Origin: Prosopocoilus inquinatus
Taxonomy: Eukaryota; Arthropoda; Insecta; Coleoptera; Lucanidae
Length of the DNA: 64,000 nucleotides
Direction: 5' to 3'
NCBI GenBank assembly: GCA_036172665.1
Contig: CM069870.1
Location: 40,754,001-40,818,000, forward strand
Numbering within the stretch: the stretch's first letter is position 1; each line of letters opens with the position of its first letter. Positions 44,041 through 54,561 of this stretch are shown here, piece by piece. A program made the position numbers and the translations under genes. The notes under the pieces were generated by a model. That model had not been told where the DNA came from, made no database searches, and saw only the letters and a list, made by a program, of their open reading frames with translations.

Positions 44041-44902
44041 TAAAATAGCGACATCTTACTATCGCTTTTTGAGTAGGATAGACAAATTGAAGCGGGATTT
44101 GCTCCTAATGAGTCCCCCATGCAAGGCGGCCATGCTTGCTGTCAAAGCATAATGAAAGATTTTAGAAAAATTTTGTGCAAATCGTTTTTGATTGCAGTGA
44201 GAACCTCGAGCAGCCTCTGGACAGCTGTTTCAGCCCTGCTTGGGGCTTCTTCAGCAGAAACGTAGCTCGACATTCCCACTGCAGACCAAAAACGACTTGC
44301 AAGCATGGCCGCCTTGCATGGGGGACTCATTAGGAGCAAATCCCGCTTCAATTTGTCTATCCTACTGCAATGTTAGGTCAAAAAGCGATAGTAAGATGTC
44401 GCTATTTTATATGTTCATCATTCTTACATCGCATTTGCGAATAAATTGGGCAAGTCGTTTTTGGTCTGCAGTGGGAATGTCGAGCTACGTTTCTGCTGAA
44501 GAAGCCCCAAGCAGGGCTGAATCAGCTGTCCAGAGGCTGCTCGAGGTTCTCACTGCAATCAAAAACGATTTGCACAAAATTTTTCTAAAATCTTTCATTA
44601 TGCTTTGACAGCAAGCATGGCCGCCTTGCATGGGGGACTCATTAGGAGCAAATCCCGCCTCAATTTGTCTATCCTACTGCAATGTTAGGTCAAAAAGCGA
44701 TAGTAAGATGTCGCTATTTTATATGTTCATCATTCTTACATCGCATTTGCGAATAAATTGGGCAAGTCGTTTTTGGTCTGCAGTGGGAATGTCGAGCTAC
44801 GTTTCTGCTGAAGAAGCCCCAAGCAGGGCTGAAACAGCTGTCCAGAGGCTGCTCGAGGTTCTCACTGCAATCAAAAACGATTTGCACAAAATTTTTCTAA
44901 GG
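44041..44902. repeat. Inverted plus tandem repeat of a 312-bp unit
   Basis: Two direct copies (44299-44610 and 44611-44902, period 312) follow a partial inverted copy (44298 back to about 44041). The unit includes GCAAGCATGGCCGCCTTGC and GAATGTCGAGCTACGTTTC. All copies keep an open frame that reads WSAVGMSSYVSAEEAPSRAE and AVQRLLEVLTAIKNDL, a possible coding remnant of unknown origin. Part of the unit (AATGTTAGGTCAAAAAG) also occurs at 15250. Confidence 0.75.
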
Positions 44903-45924
44903 ATTATAGATTACTATAAATAGATTGCCATCACTGCCATCCCAGCGACATGGGGGGAATTATAATTGCGTTTAAAACTGTGGCAATAGATATGCACCCC
45001 CGTGTATTGAAGTCCGCAGAGTTTCCCTCCAGCAGGTTTTTTTATTGATATCCCACCAAGAAACGGCGGGAAAGTGCAGACAGGGGTGGGGGATAAGGAA
45101 ACGCGTCTCGTTTTCTTTCCATTTTCACTTGTATTTAATGAAATAATGCATTCACGAGGTATAAAATCATCGTAAGGACATCAGAGAGTCTATACAGTAA
45201 AACAGAAACATCGAAAACGACAGAAATATCGAATTGCATTCACGACCGAGAACGCCTACATCCACGACAGATGTCATAAGACCTGCCAACTCGTAAACAA
45301 ATTGTACTTTTTTATTCCGCAACGCAAACTTTTGCAATTGCACAGGTGCTTAGATCAATACATGTGCATTGGCGATGTGGAGCCCTTAAAGTTGTTCCTG
45401 CCTAGAATTTTTTGTTATTTCGCAAAATCGAAAACTCCCGTAAGCCGCACGTGTTAACGTAAACACGCATAATTTTCTTAATAAACAACGCGAAAACGTG
45501 AATTTTCACAAGTGGATAGAGTGAACCTTGCGCTTTAAGGATATGAAGTCCAAAAAGTTGTTCTCCCCTAGAATTTTCAATAATTCGATGGAATGTCGAA
45601 CGATGCACGGACTCTTTACGCGCCAAAAACGAAATTGCGCGCGCAAAAATTGATAATAAATTGCGACCGTAATTGTTACTCTATCTGGTACAAATAGGTA
45701 TAATTTAACTCAGGTGCACTGCAGACGTAATTAATCTCGCCGTTTTTCTCGGGAAAGTACGTTTTTTTGCAATTTCCCGTAAAACATTAGACCGCGCAAT
45801 GCGAAAACGTCACGCGTAAGGCCGGTTGCCTGGCTCTGCGACATCACATGTCGAATTACGACTCGCGCCGGTATCAGGAGCCGGTATCTTTCGCTGGAAA
45901 AATTGCAATTGCATCCTCCATTCA
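44903..45924. other. No gene recognised
   Basis: Mixed composition, with a GC-rich part near 45080 and a repeated phrase around CCTAGAATTTT (about 45400 and 45570). Short open frames show no domain. Confidence 0.45.
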
Positions 45925-47157
45925 GCATTATCTCCTGTAATCGCCAACTTATTCATGGAGGATTTCGAAGTACGGGCCATCGATACCGCAAGTCACAAAC
46001 CACACCTGTGGCTCAGATATATGGACGACACCTTCATAATATGGAAGCATGGAGAAGAACAACTACGAAGATTTCTGCAACACCTGAATGAAATCCATCC
46101 GAAGATCAAGTTCACGATGGAAATCGAAGAAAACAACGAACTTCCATTCCTCGATGTACTTATAAAGAAAAAACCAGATGGAAGCCTTGGACATTCCGTA
46201 TACCGAAAACCAACCCACACGGAACGGTACCTGAACGCACAATCACATCACCATCCAGCACAATTGCAATCAGTGGTAAGGACCCTCGTCACCCGGTCCC
46301 AAAGATTGGCTGACTCAGAAAACAAGGTAGAAGAAATGAAGAAAATCCGCTCATCTTTAATAAAAAATGGATATCAGGACAAACAAATCAGGAAAGCCGA
46401 ACACCAACGCAAACCCAAGACACAGGAAGAGGAAAAAGATATAGTAGGAACAGCATGCCTACCATTTGTTAAAGGGACAACAGAGAAGATCAGCAGAATA
46501 CTCAAGAAACACAATATCCGGACATCATTCAACACCGACAAGAAAATTGGAAACATCCTGCCAACAGTCAAAACTAAAATACAACTGGAAAGCCAAGGCG
46601 TGTACGGAATTCCCTGTCAAGATTGCGACAAGGTCTACATAGGCCAAACAAATAGAAAAATAAGCGTCAGGAGAGAAGAACATCGAAAGGCCGTCGAGAA
46701 GGACGAGAAAACATCATCATTGGCACAACACGTAAAAGCGACTTCACACAAAATAGATTTCGACAACACCAGAACAATTGCCAGCGTAGAACACAAGACC
46801 AAACGCATCATCCGAGAAGCGATAGAAATCGAGAAACATCAGATGAACTTAAACACCAGAGATGATGCCTTACGACTACCACCCACCTGGAGGCCAGTGA
46901 TCCAAAAATCCACCGACCGTCGAGGACCAGTAACCCGAAGCCAGAAACCAACGAACCCCGGACCATCAGGATTAGGAGAAAGCAGTCAACAGGCACGACC
47001 CAATCAACCAACAACAAGAAGTCAAGCGGAAAAACCACCAAGCGTAACGACGCGTGACCGCAACACGGTACTTAAACCACCACCAGCGCGACCAGAAGCC
47101 ACTGTGACTCGAGTAACGACGAGGAGCAGAAGCAGGCAAGCAGCAGCGAAGACCTGA
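45826..47157 (+). CDS. Penelope-like RT C-terminal part plus GIY-YIG
   Basis: 443 codons; the first 33 or so belong to upstream sequence. RT motifs SALSPVIANLFMEDFE and LRYMDDTFIIW (YMDD), then PFLDVLIKKKPDG. The GIY-YIG domain is at about residues 260-330 (VYGIPCQDCDKVYIGQTN, SVRREEHRKAV). A basic, Pro/Thr-rich tail (VTRSQKP, TRSRSRQAAAKT) follows. The RT fingers are missing, so it is inactive. The stop codon TGA is part of the hammerhead-like core that starts the 3' UTR. Confidence 0.87.
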   Translation: MPGSATSHVELRLAPVSGAGIFRWKNCNCILHSALSPVIANLFMEDFEVRAIDTASHKPHLWLRYMDDTFIIWKHGEEQLRRFLQHLNEIHPKIKFTMEIEENNELPFLDVLIKKKPDGSLGHSVYRKPTHTERYLNAQSHHHPAQLQSVVRTLVTRSQRLADSENKVEEMKKIRSSLIKNGYQDKQIRKAEHQRKPKTQEEEKDIVGTACLPFVKGTTEKISRILKKHNIRTSFNTDKKIGNILPTVKTKIQLESQGVYGIPCQDCDKVYIGQTNRKISVRREEHRKAVEKDEKTSSLAQHVKATSHKIDFDNTRTIASVEHKTKRIIREAIEIEKHQMNLNTRDDALRLPPTWRPVIQKSTDRRGPVTRSQKPTNPGPSGLGESSQQARPNQPTTRSQAEKPPSVTTRDRNTVLKPPPARPEATVTRVTTRSRSRQAAAKT

Positions 47158-47260
47158 AGATGGCAAGTGAGACCTTGCCGAAACGTTGTCAGAAGACAAA
47201 TAGTTCTTTAGAGAACTCAACGCGGAGTACTACCCGGAAGAATACTACAGCATATATATA
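45925..47260 (+). mobile_element. Penelope-like element 2, 5'-truncated
   Basis: Begins within RT (at LSPVIANLF) and ends in an AT dinucleotide tract (about 47255-47272) that abuts the THAP element L. It is more GC-rich than the 11-14 kb Penelope pair and belongs to another family. Confidence 0.85.
47151..47190 (+). ncRNA. Hammerhead-like motif at the end of Penelope element 2
   Basis: GAC, CTGAAGA, one extra T, hairpin GGCAAG-(TGAGAC)-CTTGCC, GAAA, CGTT, GTC. It has the same architecture as the motifs at 11206 and 14665, including one extra base before stem II, but with unrelated stem sequences. Stem I is only three pairs. Confidence 0.55.
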
Positions 47261-47787
47261 TATATATATAAATTTTTAGTCTAAATGTAATGAATATTTT
47301 TATTATTTTTAGTCGATGAGAATTTAAAATGAATTCACTGTTTGTTATAATCAGGGCTATTCTGTAACATTGACTTGCATGTCAATTGATATGGTCTTCA
47401 ATAATTAAAGAGAAATTGTTACGATTTCATAACATTTCACGCCGATTGCCGACCGCAATTGAAAAAAAATGCATATTAACTCGAGATCACACTTGAAACG
47501 GATTGCAAGTTGTTACGAAACTATTTACAGAATACCAATTTTGCAAGGTCACTTGAAACATAGCAATATCAAGTCCATATCAATGTTACAGAATAGACTT
47601 CATAGATTCTATAAAAGAACCTGTCAAATCAATGTTTTTATTTTTAACAAATTCAAAATACTGTCGGAATACAATTTCTAGCTTCATAAAAAAAATAAAT
47701 GTGTAAATAAACTGTAGGCTGTGGAATTGTTCTTTCGGCAAGTGGTGTCCGTTTTTTCAAAGGTGACTCCTGACTATAGTTAAATAT

Positions 47788-48137
47788 TGTGGCGCGCCAA
47801 CCGGCTTAGCTCAAGGCGTCAAGAAGTCGGTTCGTTATGCGTCATTGGCTGCCACGCCTCCGGGGTCTACATCGAACAGACTAGACTTTTCCGGCGATGG
47901 AACAAACTCGAATCTTCCAGCGTGGAGAATTCGAGACGGCCGCAAAGGATATAAAATCGGCCAAAGTTGACTCACCAGTCAGTCGAGTTCTAACTAGCGA
48001 CCGTCGAAGTGAGATTTTAGTGTGTAAATAAATTGTTACAAATAAATTAGTTTTTAAGCTTTATTAAATTACGGTTAAGTTTTTATCAAGTGTTTTATTC
48101 GTTTAAATAAATAAATTTAAACCCTATAAACGTAACA
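47788..48137 (+). repeat. B2 5' LTR (350 bp)
   Basis: TGTGGCGCGCCAACC ... AAACGTAACA. A polyadenylation signal AATAAA is at 48027-48032. The partner is 54212-54561. Confidence 0.93.
47950..47984 (+). promoter_or_regulatory. B2 LTR core promoter: TATA box and initiator
   Basis: TATAAAA at 47950-47956 and an insect-type initiator TCAGTC at 47979-47984, whose A is 31 bases downstream of the first T. This spacing fits RNA polymerase II start selection. The same elements are in the 3' LTR. Confidence 0.7.
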
Positions 48138-48234
48138 GTGGTGTCGGTATGCGGGTTTCTGCAAATAAATAAACAATTTAAAGTAAATTAAATTTAATCA
48201 GGTTATTAAATAAGTACAGTATCGGAAAAAAACA

Positions 48235-49880
48235 ATGGCTACGAGAAAAGTGTTGTTGAAAGACTTAAAAGTGGCCGAATTAAAAACCTAATTGGAAGAA
48301 CGAGTTAGAAACCGGTGGTTTGAAAGGCGCACTTCAACAGCGTCTCCGATGCGATTTGTTGACAGCTGGTGAAGATCCAGAGACGTTCCTTTTCGAAATT
48401 TCGTGTGGTCCCGTCGATTTTAATAAAATCTTGAAGGATGAATTTCGAGAACAATCCAGAAATTTGGACGAGAAGTTTCAAGAACAGTCTGGAAATTTCA
48501 AGGACGAACTTCGAGAACAATCCAGAAATTTGGACGAGAAGTTTCAAGAACAGTCTGGAAATTTAGAGAAAAAGCTTCTAGAACAATCTGGAAATTTCAA
48601 GGAAGAACTTCGAGAACAATCCAGAAATTTGGACGAGAAGTTTCTAGAACAATCTGGAAAATTCAAGGACGAACTTCGAGAACAATCCAGCAATTTGGAC
48701 GAGAAATTTCAAGAACAGTCTGGAAATTTAGAGAAGCTTCGAGAACAATCCAGAAATTTAGAGGAGAAGCTTCTAGAACAATCTGGAAATTTCGACAAAT
48801 TACAAAATAAATTGTTGGAACAATCTAGAGACTTAGACGAGAAATTTCTAGAGCAATCCAGAAATTTCGACGAGAAACTTCTAGAACAGTCCGGAAATTT
48901 GAAGGGTGAATTTCTAGAACAGACGAAAGGACTCGAAGATAAAAACTAGTGGTAAAAATATCGGAAGAAACAAGAAACCTGCAAGAAAATGTGGAAGAAA
49001 TAATATTCCAGCAAGATAACAAAATCAAAACTCTGGAACAAATCATGGCGGGGTTGCGAGTGTTCGGGGATCAGCCACCAGTAGAAGTACTAGAAAATAA
49101 TGAAACCCGAATTATGGAAGGACCAGCAGAAAATTCGAAATTGAAAATAAAACCACCAACGTTCGATGGAGTCTTCTTGGCCCAACTACTTCAAACAGTT
49201 CGAAGCGGCAGCAAAGGCGAACAGATGGACGGCCAGCGAAAAAGCCACTTCGTTAATTGTGGCCTTGAGAGGGGACGCTATCGACGTGCTACAGACGATG
49301 CCGCCAGAGGAACAAGAAGACTTCGACAAGCTTGTGAATAGGATGGAAATGCGTTACGGACAGGCCCATCTGACCGAGGTATACCATGCGCAGTTGATGA
49401 ATCGCTATTAGAAATCCGGAGAAAGTCTTCAGGAATTCGAAGCGGACGTAGCGCGTCTGGCCCAGTTGGCATATCCCACAGCTCCTGTTGAATTCCTCAA
49501 ATGTTTGACGGTGCAGACCTTCATAGATGGAATCCGTGACCCAGACAACCAGCAGGCATTGAAAATGACCCATCCGAAGACGTCCAAGAACGCATTGGCT
49601 TATGCCTTGGAATTTGAAGCGGCGAGACGAGTTTCAAGAGGGCATGTCAAGGTGCGAGCGGCTATGGACTTCCAAGAGGAAGAAGAGGAAGAATCCGCTA
49701 ACTCCAAGGTGGGATCTGCTATAAAGGAGCGACCCAGGGAATATACCACCGCCGAGGATGTTCGCCGCATTGTGGAACAGGTCTTCTAGCAGAAGAAGCC
49801 GCTGGTGTGGCCAGGAGGAAGGACATGTTCGCAGGCGATGTCCAAAGCCCAGACAGGATCCAAGGAAGCCACAGTTAAAC
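48235..49880 (+). pseudogene. B2 gag: SAP-like domain, about 15 hendecad repeats, capsid
   Basis: ATG at 48235 (MATRKVLLKDLKVAELKT), then TAA at codon 19 and a 2-base deletion relative to B1. The SAP-like region is otherwise clear (residues 8-43). The repeat array (48320-48949 frame) has about 15 units such as EQSGNFKDELR and EQSRNLEEKLL, half the number in B1. A one-base insertion near 48945 shifts the frame. The capsid part follows in two frames (MVKISEETRNLQENVEEIIF; SSWPNYFKQFEAAAKANRW; VEFLKCLTVQTFIDGIRD). The CCHC knuckle present in B1 is destroyed by an 8-base deletion near 49808. Confidence 0.82.
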
Positions 49881-52340
49881 TAAGCCGGGTCGGTGCAGAG
49901 GGGCAGACGCCGACCCGTATTCAAAGGCCCCCAAAGACGCAATCCAAACAAGTAATATCCCTACGGCAGTTAACCAGCAGTGTCTTCGTGGATGTTATCA
50001 TTGATGACATTCCTCACACCATGTTATTGGATACGGGTGCGACGAAGACCATCCTAAAACCCGACGTCATTAAGTCATCTGGACGCACCGAGCCGACCAA
50101 GTGGAAACTGAAAACTGCAACTGGACATCAGCAACTGTCCACGGTGAAGTAGAGGTTATCATCACCATTGGTTCAACTCCAATAAAACACCGTGCACTGG
50201 TGGCAGATATAGAGGACGAGGGCATGGACGTCATGTGTGCCCACGGGTTCCGATTGGACTTAAAGCGTGGCGTGATGGCGGTCAATAATGAGGAGTTGGT
50301 TCTACATCAACGGAGAAACAATTGACGTTCATCAGGCGGACAGGTACTTCCTTCTTCGCCGTCAACAACATTTTCCCAACGAGGACTCCTCTTCCAATCC
50401 TTTGATCATCAGTATTAGGTTCAACCATAATGCAACTACTCAGTCCTCGCTGAAGACGTTGTATTACCCAGCAGGACTGAGGTTATCGTCGACGCAAAAC
50501 TGGACGGTGTTTTTCAAGATGGGCAAGTCATTATGGTTGAACCTAATACTGATGATCAGAGGATTGGAAGAGGAGTCCTCGTCGGATAAATGTTGTTCAC
50601 GGCGAAGAAGGAAGTACCTGTCCGCCTGATGAACGTCAATGTTTCTCCGTCAATATCAAGAAAGGAACCATCTTGGGAAGCTGCACCATGGTGTCCTCCA
50701 TCTCCCGCCAACTTGAAACAAACGTGCCAGAAGCGAAAGTCCCAATGAAGTTATGGGAAATGATTATGTCAACAGCTCAGAAATTGACTCCAGACCAGAA
50801 GACAAAAGCAAAGAATCTGATCGGCCGTTATCAAGATGTATTCGAGGTAGAAAATGGATCCAAGGGAAGAACTGATGTCGTGAAACACAAAATAGAGACT
50901 GGAGAAGAAAGACCTATCCGTGAAGCTCCAAGGCGATTACCGTTGGCGAAGCGTGAGGAAGCGGAACGCATTATTCGCGAGATGGAAAAGGATAATGTGA
51001 TAGAACCATCAAGCAGCCCTTGGGCGTCACCAGTAGTGCTTGTGAAGAAGCAGGTTGGGTCCACCAGGTTCTGTGTAGACTACCGGTTACTCAACAATGT
51101 TACCAAGAAGGACAGCTATCCCCTGCCACGGATTGATGATACCCTGGACACCCTGGCCGGCTCAAAGATCTTCTCAACTTTGGACTTAAAGAGTGGATAT
51201 TGGCAAGTGGAGCTGGCGCCTGAAGATCGAGAAAAGACGGCGTTTTCCATTGGTGTGGGTCTGTGACAATTCACAGTGATGCCATTCGGGTTATGTAATG
51301 CTCCAGCGACATTCGAGATGTTAATGGAGACGTTTCTGAAAGGTCTGTCCTGGACAACGTGCTTGGTGTACCTTGATGACATAATTGTCGTGGGAAAAAC
51401 GTTCGACGGCCACCTGAGGAACTTGGAAGGAGTGTTCCAACGGCTTCGCGGAGCTGGACTAAAGCTTAGCCTCAAGAAGTGCCACCTGTTCCAGAAGGAA
51501 GTGAATTACCTGGGGCACATTGTTAATGGAAATGGAATCGCCGTGGACCCTGTGAAGAAGATTCAGGTGGTGAAAGACTGGCCAACTCCCAGAAATAAAC
51601 ACCAAATAAGGAGTTTCCTTGGCCTGTGCACTTACTATCGGCGCTACGTTCCTGGATTTGCAGACATTGCTAAGCCGTTGACAAAACTCACTGAAGAAGA
51701 CCGTCCATTTGAATGGGACCAACAGTGTCAAATTGGTTTTGAACAACTAAAGCAGTACTTGATTAGTGCTCCTATTCTGAGTTAACCTCTCCCGGAAGGC
51801 AAATTTGTCGTGGACACAGATGCTAGCAACATTGGGATTGGTGGCGTACTCTCCCAGATACAAGAGGGGCAAGAGAAGGTGATCGGCTACCTCAGTAAAG
51901 TCCTATCAAAGCCGGAACGAAACTATTACGCCACAAGAAAGGAATTGCTAGCCGTCGTAAAAACGATAGAACATTTCTACAAATACTTGTATGGTAGACG
52001 CTTCCTCCTGAGGACCGACCATGCCGCTCTAAAATGGCTTCTCCGTTTCAAGAACCCAGAAGGGCAAGTTGCAAGATGGATCGAACGACTTCAGGAGTAC
52101 AATTTTGAAATTCAGCATCGGGCAGGAACTAGCGATCGAAATGCCGATGCTTTGTCAAGAAGACCCTGTGCCGAAGACTGTAAGCACTGTAGTCGTTTGG
52201 ACGAGAAAATAGCTACGACTGCGAGGACAGCCATTGTTGACGACAAATGGCAAGGCGAAGAACTGCGAAGAGACCAGGAGAACGACCCGGATTTGAAATT
52301 AGTGCTAGAGTGGAAAAGCAGGGACGCGAGACCTACCTAG
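49881..52340 (+). pseudogene. B2 protease, reverse transcriptase and RNase H
   Basis: Protease LLDTGATKTILK (near 50025-50060) keeps the catalytic Asp. Between 50300 and 50670 a partly inverted duplicate of linker sequence disrupts the frame. RT and RNase H are in one phase from 50673: FCVDYRLLNNVTKKDSYPLP, FGLCNAPATFEML, VYLDDIIVVGKT, FLGLCTYYRRYVPGF, VDTDASNIGIGGVLSQ, ERNYYATRKELLAVV, DRNADALSRRP. In-frame stops are at 51264 (TGA), 51783 (TAA) and 52338 (TAG). All catalytic Asp residues of RT are present. Confidence 0.87.
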
Positions 52341-53425
52341 GAAGAGGTGGCACCATGTGCACCGTCCGTAAAATAATACTTGGGACAGTGGGACTCCATA
52401 TTGTTGGATCGTGGTATTCTGAGACGAAGCATAGAGAATCAGGAAGGCATGGAACAGAAGACACAGTTACTAATCCCCAAGAATAGGGTGCCAGAAGTTC
52501 TGAGGGAACTTCATGATGGAACTTCGGGAGGGCATCTGAGAGTTAAGAAGACTATGGAGAAGGTGCGCGAAAGATTTTACTGGGTGAACTGCAAGGAAGA
52601 CGTGAAGGATTGGTGCAGAAAGTGTGCAGTCTTCGCAGCCAGTAACGGTCCCCACAGGCGGGGCAAGGCCCCCATGAGACAGTACAACGTTGGAAGTCCT
52701 TTTGAGAGAGTTGCCATCGATGTAGCCGGCCCGTTTCCAGAAACGAATGGTGGAAACAAGTACATCGTCGTGGTAATGGACTACTTTAGTAAGTGGGTTG
52801 AAGCTTACGCCCTACCTAACCAAGAGGCAGTCACTATTGCGGAAGTCCTTGTCAGGGAATGGATCAGTCGGTATGGTGCACCTATGGAACTGCATTCAGA
52901 CCAAGGAAGGAACTTTGAATCAGCCTTGTGCAAGAACATGTGTACTCTGCTCGGCGTACGAAAAACTAAAACTGCACTCCACCCACAGTCGGACGGAATG
53001 GTGGAAAGGTTCAACAGAACCATCAACCGACATTTGTCCAAGGTCGTTTCCGATCATCAGAGGGACTGGGACACGTACATTCCCCTGTTTCTAATGGCAT
53101 ACCGCTCGTCTGTTCATGAGACAACAGGGGAGACTCCAGCGAAAGTGGTATTCGGGCGAGAGCCGAGACTGCCCTGCGACCTGAAGTTTGGTGTGAAGCC
53201 TGGCGAAGTCTCTGCCGACGAAGATTACGTGAGCAAATTACGCAGGAAAATGGACGACATCCACAACCAAGTGCGTCACAATATACAGACGGCCAGCGAT
53301 CGAATGAAGGAGCACTATGACATCAACGCTCAACACGGGGGATACCAACCTGGAGCACTGGTCTGGCTTTATAACCCCCAAAGACGTCGAGGCCTGTCCC
53401 CAAAACTGCAGACCTCCCTTACAAA
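52341..53425 (+). pseudogene. B2 integrase
   Basis: Same phase as RT. The zinc domain (HDGTSGGHLRVKKTMEK ... WCRKCAVF) and DDE core (AIDVAGPF, LHSDQGRNFES, DGMVERFNRTI) are intact. The C-terminal domain includes HYDINAQHGGYQPGALVWLY and GLSPKLQ, then a deletion of roughly a dozen bases shifts the frame near 53405. The remaining GPY-like end (YKVMKRIKDVVYRIKKV) is at the start of the next frame, which carries the macro domain. Confidence 0.87.
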
Positions 53426-54394
53426 GTGATGAAACGAATCAAAGACGTCGTTTACCGCATCAAGAAGGTCCCCCATGGCAAACCTAAAGTAATCCACTTC
53501 AAGCGGATAGGCCCTTACCATGGAGAAGCAGATGAAGGGATAGTAAAAAGGGCGCAAGTTTCCGAAGTGAACTTCGAAACCTTCATGTCTCATCACGCTG
53601 AAGGAAGTAAGGCACGGTTTGGAGTGACCACGGAGAAGCAACAAGATCTCTTTAAAGTGCCACTGGAGTACAGTCTGGCCCACTGCGTAGCAGAAGACCT
53701 GAAAATGTCCAGAGGAATTGCTCAGGTGTTTAGGAAGAAATTTGGCCAAATCGAGGAGCTCCGAAGACAGCATCCCGTGGTAGGCAAGAATCTGCAGATC
53801 ATCGATTCGACGGCAGATCGGAGGCGCCACGTGCATTATTTAGTCACTAAGAAGACATCAAGCGGTAAACCTGACTATCAAAGTATGTGAAGAGCCCTAT
53901 ATAGCCTGAGGAGACAGCTACTAGAGAACCACCAGATGAAGTTAGCCATCCCCAAATTGGGCTGCGGATTGGACGCACTAGAGTGGAGAGTAATTCGAAG
54001 CATTCTGGAAGTCATCTTCCACAGAACGGGAATTGAAGTCCTAGTCTGCAGCCACCACCCACAGGCAACAGTCAGCAACAGCAAAACCGTAGACTGCTAC
54101 TTCTTCCAGACGGGAAGTTGCAAGAATGGGCCAGCATGTAGATTCCGACACCCTCCTTCAAGACTATCACCAGGAATATTTCGAGACGAAACGTTTTTAA
54201 GACGGGGGCAGTGTGGCGCGCCACCCGGCTTAGCTCAAGGCGTCAAGAAGTCGGTTCGTTATGCGTCAATGGCTGCCACGCCACCGGGGTCTACATCGAA
54301 CAGACTAGACTTTTCCGGCGATGGAACAAACTCGAATCTTCCAGCGTGGAGAATTCGAGACGGCCGCAAAGGATATAAAATCGGCCAAAGTTGA
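53426..54394 (+). pseudogene. B2 pol C-terminus: integrase tail, TARG1-like macro domain, CCCH finger
   Basis: One phase from 53426 to 54394 with a single TGA at 53888-53890. After the integrase tail (PKVIHFKRIGPYHGE) comes a linker and then a macro domain from about 53640: QQDLFK, YSLAHCVAEDLKMSRGIAQV, VHYLVTKKTSSGKPDYQ, stop, KLAIPKLGCGLDALEW and a final strand GIEVLVC. The Lys of LVTK and Asp of GCGLD correspond to Lys84 and Asp125 of human TARG1. About 20 residues later is a CCCH zinc finger, CYFFQTGSCKNGPACRFRH. The frame continues through the polypurine tract into the 3' LTR and stops at 54392. Macro domains remove or bind ADP-ribose and CCCH fingers usually bind RNA; a joint role against a host defence is inference. 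Confidence 0.85.
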
Positions 54395-54561
54395 CTCACC
54401 AGTCAGTCGAGTTCTAACTAGCGACCGTCGAAGTTAGATTTTAGTGTGTAAATAAATTGTTACAAATAAATTAGTTTTTAAGCTTTATTAAATTACGGTT
54501 AAGTTTTTATCGAGTGTTTTATTCGTTTAAATAAATAAATTTAAACCCTATAAACGAAACA
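54201..54561 (+). repeat. B2 polypurine tract and 3' LTR (350 bp)
   Basis: GACGGGGGCAG precedes the LTR, which starts TGTGGCGCGCCACCC at 54212 and ends AAACGAAACA. The pol reading frame overlaps its first 183 bases. Confidence 0.92.

Larger units (their letters stand above)
47788..54561 (+). mobile_element. Element B2: Ty3/Gypsy with SAP-Gag and macro-CCCH pol tail
   Basis: 6,774 bp, LTR to LTR, with ATAT duplications (47784-47787 and 54562-54565). Order: LTR, primer-binding site TGGTGTCGGTATGCGG (48139-48154), gag with SAP-like and 11-residue repeats, protease, RT, RNase H, integrase, macro domain, CCCH finger, polypurine tract GACGGGGGCAG, LTR. No env. LTRs differ at about six positions in 350, so it is fairly young, but coding regions carry several stops and indels. 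Confidence 0.93.

Noticed and set aside
44142..44923. Three separate small genes
   Set aside because: They are copies of one repeat unit in both orientations, so they are described as a repeat.
45172..45200. Possible host promoter (GTATAAAATCATCG)
   Set aside because: No initiator or downstream gene supports it; a TATA-like word is expected by chance in such AT-rich DNA.
46808..47220. Minus-strand frames opposite the Penelope ORF
   Set aside because: Antisense shadows of the RT/GIY-YIG coding sequence.
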